A DNA stretch of 64,000 nucleotides from Limanda limanda (Eukaryota > Chordata > Actinopteri > Pleuronectiformes > Pleuronectidae): the NCBI RefSeq assembly GCF_963576545.1, contig NC_083645.1, positions 3,806,001-3,870,000 of the forward strand, written 5' to 3'. The position numbers and the translations under genes were made by a program. Below are positions 55,690 through 64,000 of the stretch, one piece after another (positions within the stretch are counted from its first letter, which is position 1; each line of letters opens with the position of its first letter). Below the pieces are notes generated by a model, which saw only the letters and a list, made by a program, of their open reading frames with translations, made no database searches and was not told the origin of the DNA.

Positions 55690-56440
55690 ATTAGTCCTGC
55701 AATGGGGAAATTTGTAATATAATGGCAGTTGCTGAATGAGCGGCCCAGTGCTGTGATGGTGTCCTGCAGGGGGTGGGACTGGTTGTACATCAGAGAAGAC
55801 AGCTTTGCCATCATCTTCCTCTATCCCACCACCTCCACTGGTCAGGCAGGTATCCCAGGACCAAGCTGGCCCTCCTAATAAGTCTGTCCAGTCTCTTCCT
55901 GACAGCAGTGGAAATGCCATGCCCCAGCAAACCACTCCCAGGAAGATGGCAGATGCCCCCACAGAGTCATAAAAAGTCTTCAGGAGCTCCCCTGCAAACC
56001 AAAGGAACTGAGTCTCCTGAGCACTTCATAATGAGGACACTGACCTCGGACCAGTCCAGTTTTTTGTGGTGGGGGAGTGTCTCCGCCTGCAGAAATCTAT
56101 AACCAGTTATTTGGTTTTCCCCAGTGACAGGAGGGTGAGTGGTAGATGAAGTCTGCAGTGTAGAGGTTGAAGAGGGACGGGGCCAGGAACTATCCCGGCG
56201 GGGCCCCCATACTGCAGACAGCCGTGTCTGACACACAGTCCTGGGTCTTCACATACTCGGTTGGTAAGGTAGTCCAATATCCAGGATGTGAGGTGGAGGT
56301 CCACTCCAGGGTGCTCCAGTTTGCATGGTTTTGAAAGCACTGATGATTCTCATAGAGCTCCCAGGCTTCTCCAGGTAAGAAAGAGCAGTGCTGTTCTTTA
56401 AAAGTGATGTGCTGGGTCTGTGCTGCTAACTTATCCATCT
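55690..56440 (-). pseudogene. Rex1-like LINE reverse transcriptase C-terminal part
   Basis: Minus-strand frames give DLHLTSWILDYLTNRV, then the degraded S.TGAPQGTVL..LLFTLYT-type block (GAPPGIVPGPVPLQPLHC) and, near the end, ASAIFLGVVCWGMAF and KLSSLMYNQSHPLQDTITAL. The last string is typical of the C-terminal end of Rex1/Babar-type fish LINEs. Several frameshifts separate the blocks, so it is inactive. The 5' half and 3' tail are not preserved. The clade assignment is from motif memory. Confidence 0.6.
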
Positions 56441-56547
56441 TATTGGGTAGAGAGCTGCTGCAACAGGCACCAGTTGGGAGGGGCCATTTTACATCTTACA
56501 GATGGGAATTCCATAAAATTTATCCTGAAAGGTACTTTGTATCTGAA

Positions 56548-57060
56548 CTAGGGCTGTCAATAGATTAAAAAAAATTAACTAATTGATCTCACATTTTGAA
56601 ATTCATTAATCTAGATTAATCGCGATTAAAAGTTTGTTTTTCTTCTAAAGACTAAATCTTATAAATTAACGAGTAATCACTTCAGACAGCCTATATTTTA
56701 CACAATGTTGTGGTTTTCAAAGAGGCTCAGGCCTATAACACCTACCTATAAAGTGGCAGCCAGGTCGTTAAATATCATGTATGATAAATTGTGTAACAAA
56801 TTTTTTTTAAAAACCAGCTGAAAATATTCCCAATGTCCTTGGAAACAATAACACTGCTTCTTTCTTTATTAAAACATCCAGATTAGTAAAAGGTAAAAAA
56901 AAGTAATGTATTTGAGACACCATTGGTACTGTCATCTTTAACATTGAACAACACACACTGGGGATCTTATTTTTTTTGAAAAGTTGGGGGAAAGACTTTA
57001 AGTTGGTTTCTCCTTGCCCATGAATTTGTGGATGATAGGCACCAGTCCAAACATTCATTC
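56548..57060. mobile_element. hAT-type MITE (CTAGGGCTGTCAA end), right limit uncertain
   Basis: Begins CTAGGGCTGTCAATAGATTA, then has TTAATCTAGATTAATCGCGATTAA-type palindromic sequence. I recognise this as the start of a widespread hAT-type fish element. The reverse-complement terminus is not found, so the end is a guess. Confidence 0.4.
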
Positions 57061-58827
57061 AGTAGTCAAATAACCAGCCTTTACAAAAAACCTGAGTAAA
57101 TTGTTAGAAACACTGGATCCCTCTGGATCAGGATAAAAAATGAGCCCTGCCTAACCTATCCCCGAGGCTGATTTCAGAAAAGGCTTCTGTGCTATGGTGC
57201 ACCACTGCTTTATAGATATGGGAGAAGAATTGAATCAGAGATTAGACTTTAATCAATGTGGTTACATACTGAGCCTTTCTATCGGTTTTCTCCTTGCGAA
57301 AAATCAGTATACCTTCAGCACACTACTAAGAACAGATGATGAATGGAGTCAGAACATTAAATCGGGTGAAAACTGGATTTAAAATGTCTATGTTGTAAGA
57401 ATTTTTTTATTAAATGAAACTGAGAGTTTTCCTTGTAGAGTTTCTCATTTTCCAAGGGACATTTCTAAAACATGCAACACAAACATTTGTGAAGAGACCT
57501 TTGTTAATGCTGTAAACCACTTCTGTGTTTTCAAGCTGGCCTCCCTGCCCCTTCCACCCAAATGGATCTCCCAGGATGCATTTCTAGGAGCAGAGCCCCA
57601 GGTATAACAAACTCCTCAATGTTTGTGTTGGAAGATTTTGTCCTTGTTCATCCAGATTGCACAAATTGATCAAAAGATGACAACATATAAAACACTGTGT
57701 AAAGCCTTGTTTGAACTAGCACAAGCCACCATGGTGTGGGCCATGCATGCACTACAAACATGCACTCAGCAGTTTATGGTCAACACGTTGCAATATGCTC
57801 CAACCGTACAAAGAAAATAGTCTGTGAATAAAGACCCAAGAAATTAAGAAAAGTTCACTGCCCAGTAAACACTGCCAAATATTGCATTTGTGTATACAAA
57901 TTATTTTTATGGTTGCTTATCTCCAAGTCAAAGTTGTCTGCTTGATGGACTGGAAATGCCATCCTATCTCCACCAGCTCCTACTTTCCAAGTGAAGGGGG
58001 GATCTCTTTCAAAAAATGTAGCATCATTTGATTGTCTGTGTGGTTTCTGCAGTTGTACAAGTGCTTGTGAAGGAGAACCTGCTCTGCCACTCTTTCCTCA
58101 AAGGTGCCCATGTTGAAAGGAGTCCACGCAACAGAAGCCTAGCTTAGGTACCTAACCAAGAACTGCAAAAAGTTTTTGTAAAATACTGTAATGTTTTTTC
58201 TGATGTGCACTCCCTCAGTGGTTTATATTCGTTGAGGCGACTGTAAACCAGCCTTAAGAGCGGCCATGTAAAGTGAAGAATCCATGGAGAATCGATCATC
58301 CCACACTGCAGCTCCCCTTGGTTTGATGTGGCTTCATAGTGAGTTTCAGCTCAACATTTTACTGTCTGACCCACAATTTAAGTATTTTGGTTGACTCTCA
58401 CTACTCTCAAGAGCCAATTAGGGTGAAAATTCTCTGAAGGCTTTTTGCACTCCCTGCTCAGAACCAAACAGCAAGTGTCAACAGAGAGTGAGTGACAGGG
58501 TAAACATGGCGGAACATTCAGCAGCTAAGAGACAGGACTTGGTAAAAATCAAAAACACTGCTTTGCTCAAACTTTCCTGAAACTCAACCAAGTGTTTTTT
58601 AGTTGCCAAAACCTAACAATGCATCAAAAGCAGGACCTTAACTTCAATCTCTTCTGTAAAAATCCTGTGCTTTGTGCATCAGCTGAAACAAATGGAGAAA
58701 GCAATTTCATTTGCTTCAGGACGTACTTGCAGAGGAAATTAGTGAAACTATAAAAATATCTGGTTTGGTCTATGCAAATGCTCCTGTGCTTATGAATAAT
58801 ATCTTACACACTTAAATATCTGCAGTG

Positions 58828-58831
58828 GTGT

Positions 58832-58871
<40 letters not shown>
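58828..58871. repeat. (TG)n microsatellite
   Basis: About 20 TG units with one TTTG interruption. Confidence 0.9.
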
Positions 58872-58872
<1 letters not shown>

Positions 58873-60755
58873 GGAGACTAATAAAATCTCTGATGCTTTG
58901 CCTTCTCTGCATTCATTTATTGAACAAACAAGGAGCTACATGGCAGGCAAATTCATCTCCGTATAAGCACACTAACACAAGGATTTTCTTGAAGGGAAAA
59001 ATAATTGCCTGTTCAAGTGCTTTTTCATAAGTTCCACGTAATTTGGCAACTCATGAAGTGTGTCACGAGAGAGAGAGGAGAGAGGATCACAGCTCTCGCC
59101 TCCAGTCTACACTTCACCCAGAAAAGCCTTTGCCTTCTTCTGCATTTCCTGCCTTTTTTTTTTTGCTTTGCTTTGGCTTTTCCGCCCTGAATTGTCTATT
59201 TCAAAAACTTACCTTCAATCAGATGTTTTTACCTCAGAGGCTTCTCCCCTTTTCACAGCCCTTCTTCCTCCACTGACATCTCTTTGAACAGCAACACAAA
59301 GCTTTCTTCTTTGACTTTCGAGTGTGCCGGCATGTTGTTAGCACCTCTTTTTTTTCTTTCATGCTTAGTTGACAGCAGAACAAGAAATGCATGGTGAAGA
59401 GCTGGCACCAATGAGTGTCAGCACGTCGTCTAAACAGTTACAGATAAAGTATTATACAGCCATGGTGGGTGAAAAAAAAGCTGCAAAGCACATCATCTTC
59501 AGTTGATCATCCCTCCAAATCCCCACGGCGCGGCGGTGGCAGCAGGCAGGCATGCTTGGGAGTTTTGAGAGGTCAGGACATGAAAAAAGCAAAGGAAAGA
59601 GAAGTGTCAGAGGGATGAGGCACAGAGGAGAGGATATGATACTAAAGGCGAGGGAGAGAGAGAACAGGAATATAAAGGAGAGAAGAACAGTGTAAGAGCT
59701 CAAGGATGATAACGTCAGGGGAATATTTATGCTGAGAGTAACAATACGGTTTATTTGTGCTTTGTCGGCTGTGATGTACACCAAAAAAGCAGTGATCAGA
59801 AATCACTGTGAAGGCAAGTACTGCATAAACACGACAGCAGGGGGTTGAATACATTAACCAGTGGGGGCAAGCTTCATATATATCATAGTCAGAAAACCTT
59901 AGACAGCTGCGATACATGGGAATCCATTATTAGCACTGACCGCAGCGCTTAAGCACGGATGGGTTTATAACACAGCATATGCTCCAGATTTAAAGATGCT
60001 AGGGGTTGAATGTGTTACTGGAGGGAAACTGCGTTCACATACAGAACAGTGTTGTGTAGTGGAGCCTGACACTGGCAAATGCTGATGCATTTATCAAGAG
60101 AGGAAGCAACGGGTACATACAGAGTAGCTCTGCTTACAGGAGCTGTGTGTTGGTATCAATAGGATTTCTGACGAATGCTCAGTGGCTACAAACAGGAAAT
60201 CTATGTATTACAATAAAATACAATTACTGTAACTTCTGGCCTTTTGTGGTTTTGCTCCTTAAATAATGTTTGAAAGTCACAACAACATTGTAGTCGGCAT
60301 AAAAAAACAAACAGCTGAGATCTTAGACGACGTTGACATCACGAGAACAAAGACATACAAACCAACTACTTAGTCTTAAATTGCTCAAAATTGATTTTAA
60401 GATTTTGTCCAACATTTTAAAGCTGAGCAAGTTCTGGCCCCCAGCTTCCAACCAACTCCCTTTGCTCCAAACCATAATCTAAGATCTTCCAACAAACACT
60501 TGCTAGCAGTTCTTTAGTCAAGGCTGGTAACTAACTGAGTTTTTATCATAAAGGCCCTGAGGCCTTGGCACTCTTTGACTCAGGAGATTAGACTTCCCAG
60601 CACCTCACCTTTTTTTTTGTTAAATCATTGCTGAAAACATTTGACTGTGCCTATTTTCAAATAGTTCAGATATTTTTTATTGTCATTTTTATTTTTTGTA
60701 TCTGTGGTTAATTTTAATGCATTTGTAATCTTCTGTAGATACATACTGTAAAAAG

Positions 60756-60761
<6 letters not shown>

Positions 60762-60788
<27 letters not shown>
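60762..60788. repeat. (TTA)n microsatellite
   Basis: Nine uninterrupted TTA units. Confidence 0.9.
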
Positions 60789-61189
60789 GGTAAAGTGACT
60801 GCCCCCAAATGGGTGTATTAAAATTCCCCACTCAACTTGAAAAGGTACTCACGACTATCATAAGTCAAAACTGCTTTTAGATGCTTATAACTTTAACACT
60901 TGTGGCCACTTCCATGGCCACTAACAGTTCTCAATTCTGTTAGGCTGGAAGGTGTGAAGCGGACTCCTAAGGCAAACGTGTTGATTTGCAGTTCTAAATA
61001 ACATGCCCTTCTCTAGATCTTAGCTGAAGAGGTTGGTCCTAGGGCTGTTTGAAATAAACCAGAGGGTTTTTAATCTGTGAGGGCTTCATCCCTAGAGGCA
61101 TGGGAGAGTTGGGGGGGGGGGGCGATAAGGTAACAGGAAAGTTGCCATGTTGTGAATTGAGTTAGTTTATGCTGCTGCCGTGGCTCACA

Positions 61190-62400
61190 TCAAAATTCAT
61201 ATTCCTTCTCAGAATCACAAACAGAGACATTATCCTCCTATCCCTCCCATGACAACCTTCTTGACCCTCCCCAGTCTGGTTTCAAGGCAGGCCACTCATC
61301 TGAGACTGCCCTCCTTGCTGTCTCTGAGCAACTTCAGACTGCTAGAGCAGCCTCTCTCTCTCTCATATGCTGATGACACCAAACTAGTCCTCTCTTTTCT
61401 CCAATCTGAAACACAGGTAGCAGCATGAATCTCTGCCTGTTTGACATCTCTCAGTGGATTTCCGCACACCACTTAAAAATGTACCTTGTTGAGACTGAAC
61501 TACCTCTCCTTCCGAGGAAAGGCTCTCCCGCCCAGGACCTGACTATTACCTTTGACAACTCTGTGGTAGCCTTCACCCAGACTGATAGGAACCTGGGTGT
61601 GACACTCGACAGTCAACTTTCCCTTACTGCCAACATTACTGCAACAACACGTTCCTGTAGATTCATTTGGTACAACATTAGGAGAATACGACGCCTTCTC
61701 ACTCAGAAGGCGGTGCAGGTTCTGGTCCATGCTCTGGTCATCTCACACCTAGACTATTGTACCTCCTTCCTGGCAGGTTGACCTGCTAGTGCCATCCGAC
61801 CTCTGCAGCTCATCCAGAATGCAGCAGCTCAACTGGTCTTTAACCTAAATTCACTCACACTACTCTGCTCCCTTCATTGGTTACCAGTAGCTGCCCACAT
61901 CCGCTTCAAAACATCAGTACTTGCGTATCGTGGTGTGAACGGATCAGGTCCAGTCTACATCCAGGAAATGGTCAAACATTACACCCCAGCCTGTTCACTC
62001 CGCTCCGCATCTGCCAATCGGCTTGTTGCTCCCTCACTGCGAGCTAAACACTCAACAAAATAACGACTGTTTGCTGTCCTGGCTCCTAAATGGTGGAACA
62101 AGCACCCCAATGACATCAGGAAAGCAGAAAGTCTACACATCTTCCGCCGCAACCTAAAAAAGCAAAATCTTCCGACTTTACCTCGAATAAAGGAAAGAAA
62201 AAAGAAAAATAATAAGTTGAGATTTATTAGCACTTACCTAGAGCACTTTGTAGTTTGGCTTTCCTTGAAGAAAATTTTACTTTATTGATTGTTGTGTTTT
62301 GGGTTTGTACCCTCATTGTTGAATGCACTTATTGTAAGTTGCTTTGGATAAACCTGTCTAAAAAAAAAGCTAAATAAAATGTAATTAAATGTAATGTAAT
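61190..62400 (+). pseudogene. L2-type LINE ORF2 fragment with 3' tail
   Basis: The plus-strand pieces are, in order: QSGFKAGHSSETALLAVSEQ, LSYADDTKLVLSF (catalytic YADD), DISQWISAHHLKM, NLGVTLDSQLSLTANITATT, RRLLTQKAVQVLVHALVISH, LDYCTSFLAG, and then, across stops, IRPLQLIQNAAA and the HWLPVA..R..FK-type block. This is the fixed order of L2/Maui ORF2. RT motifs between the first block and YADD are deleted (the join is near 61353). The 3' end has 'tgtaagttgctttggataaa', the L2 tail motif, followed by TGTAA-like repeats. Stops and the deletion make it inactive. Confidence 0.85.
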
Positions 62401-63626
62401 TTAAAGTGTGAAGTCCATTCCAATTAGACCTCAGAGAAGTTAGGTATCTAAGTTGTAGCCCAAGCCCCCACATGGGGGTTTGGAAGTGGTCACAGTTGGT
62501 TCTGTTTTGTTTCAGACAATGTCAGACCTGAAAACCTCTGCAGATGTGTCATCCATTACAATCATGATTCATGCAATATGTTGGATATTGCCTCCTACAT
62601 AAGTATGACTGTATACCTTAATTTTGCAGTGTTTATGGCACCAGCAGCATTATCGGACCTTCAATTTACTGACAGACATGCCTGTGTTTGATGTAAATGT
62701 CAGCTTAAGGGCTCAATCAGACCGAGCGCTTTTTGCAGTCTTGAAAATATCAGGTACATTAAAATGCAATTTAAAAAAGAGTAGTGCTGTTGTTAGGCAA
62801 CCGCCATCACCTTGTCTTAGCCTAACCATAATATTGTTGTGAAGTGCACTCACGGATCAGAACATGTTAGTGGTAAATAGGCTAAAGGATGAGGATACTT
62901 GCTCTGGCTCTGATTGAATGAATGCCATATGCTAAACACAGGGAAAAAGAGATTGTGTGGGTACATGCGCCTATTTGGTTCAAGGCTTTTTTAGGATGAG
63001 TCAGTGTATGTTGCAACTCTTTTAACGGAGGTGTGTGAGTGTGTGTGTTCTACAACAGCACAAGATAAAAACAAAATGAGAGAAAACCGCATGAGTCCAG
63101 TATTACATTAAGATATAAATGTGTTTGATTAATCAGGACTTATGATGAAGTATAGTCTATTTGTAATATTATAAATATATAATATCCTTTGAGTTACATA
63201 AAAATTCTATAATAAAAAACACTATAAATTAATACTATAATAAAATAATACTTTTACTGTCCTGACAACAGCAAGGATGAGCTTGAACACACATTCAACG
63301 GCGATGTTAAAATCAGATTGTATTGTGTGTATATATACTGTGAACAATTTGATACTTAACATATATACAACATACACTAAATCTAACATGAACGTACCAT
63401 TTACATTTATAACCCAAACATTTCAGAACTGTCAGAAATTGCCTGCATATAGCCAATTCCCAGCCTTTATTGACACAGCCATAGGTTATTTATGTTTCCT
63501 GCCCACCACTTTGCATGGCAAGTGAGCTTGTGGCTTCTCAGAGTCCGGTTTCCGCTGTTCATTTTAGGGGAGGGGATTCAAGCAGTGGGGCCCCCAATAC
63601 CAATACCTTCTTGATAAAAATAATAT
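62401..63626. other. No recognised gene
   Basis: AT-rich flank. No supported features. Confidence 0.3.
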
Positions 63627-64000
63627 CAGGGTTTCCCCCAGTGCTGTATAGGCCTGGCGGGCCGCCAGGCCTTACTCCCCCCCCCCGCCAGGCTAAGCGT
63701 CGCATGTTTTTTTTATTTAAAAAAAAAAAAAAAATCCGTCACTCGCGCACATCAACAACACTTCACTTCCTCATTGAGCCCCGATCCCCAAGCAACCATC
63801 CTATTGGTCCAAACAGTCACATGTCCCACCCAGACGCCTTCACTGACCCTCGGACATCAGAACGCTCCTTCAACACAGTGTTTTACTGAACATACGTCGC
63901 CTTCACTGACCCTCAGACATCAGAACGCTCCTTCAACACAGTGTTTTACTGAACATAAGTCAAAACCGAACATAAACATAAACCTAGTCCGTTACACGAT
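63627..64000. mobile_element. hAT-type element, left end; runs off the window
   Basis: Starts CAGGGTTTCCCCCAGTGCTG with an adjoining palindrome (ggcctggcgggccgccaggcc region). It shares internal blocks (cactgaccctc, ...acacagtgttttactgaacat versus ...gtattgaacactg) with the non-coding right part of the hAT element at 23197-24478. The sequence ends before a right terminus. It contains a 63-bp tandem duplication (63836-63898 and 63899-63961). Confidence 0.55.
63836..63961. repeat. 63-bp tandem duplication
   Basis: Two adjacent 63-bp copies starting GCCTTCACTGACCCTC differ at only two positions, so the duplication is recent relative to the element. Confidence 0.9.

Larger units (their letters stand above)
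57061..61189. other. Long stretch without recognised gene; microsatellites
   Basis: Contains (TG)n at 58828-58871, (TTA)n at 60762-60788 and a G run near 61111-61123. Open frames are short and unsupported. Confidence 0.3.

Overview
This is nuclear DNA from a vertebrate, almost certainly a teleost (ray-finned) fish. The evidence is the mixture of repeats: Tc1/mariner with ~200-bp inverted repeats, hAT elements with 8-bp target duplications, PIF/Harbinger, piggyBac-like, Penelope-like, Rex1-like, L2 and L1/Tx1-like retroelements, Ty3/gypsy LTRs, a tRNA-derived SINE in the usual fish form, and many CA/GT microsatellites. I cannot name the species. No host protein-coding gene can be assigned with confidence, so the window is intergenic or lies inside a very large intron.

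Layout. 1-2.1 kb: GC-rich start, a small palindromic element and one weak candidate terminal exon (1645-1809). 2.1-5 kb: a SINE piece, a decayed PIF/Harbinger element with both of its genes (SANT/Myb-like on +, transposase C-terminus on -), and an 809-bp Harbinger-type MITE with TAA duplications. 5-9.2 kb: nothing recognised. 9.9-12.8 kb: a non-autonomous gypsy-type LTR element whose interior is a GC-rich minisatellite rich in GACGTC, carrying a perfect 324-bp inverted repeat. 13.1-14.8 kb: MITE fragments. 14.9-17.7 kb: a Penelope-like element (minus strand) split by a 5'-truncated L1/Tx1-like insertion with an 8-bp duplication. 17.9-19.2 kb: a small uncharacterised ORF and a solo LTR. 22-24.5 kb: an old dispersed repeat and an internally deleted hAT. 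26.2-28.4 kb: a hAT element interrupted by a Tc1 element. 29.4-29.7 kb: an old hAT transposase remnant. 30.4-34.1 kb: a structurally complete hAT element. 35.7-40.6 kb: LINE remnant, fold-back MITE, SINE, hAT MITE. 42.4-43.0 kb: Harbinger MITE with a MADF-like start. 49.6-50.0 kb: 3' half of a Tc1. 54.3-55.4 kb: TTAA-flanked piggyBac-like MITE. 55.7-57 kb: Rex1-like remnant and hAT-type MITE. 61.2-62.4 kb: L2 LINE. 63.6 kb to the end: start of another hAT-type element.

The best single object is the hAT element at 30447-34096. It has identical 8-bp flanking duplications (GTGATCCC), matching termini, subterminal ACTTGGACT-type repeats, CCAAT boxes, and three exons whose splice phases join into an uninterrupted 640-codon transposase with a BED finger, the D/D/W/E catalytic residues and a C-terminal dimerisation domain. 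It is a good candidate for a recently active autonomous transposon. The other genes here are relics. Their interest lies in nesting order, target duplications and specific inactivating changes, such as the catalytic Asp-to-Gly change in the Tc1 copy.
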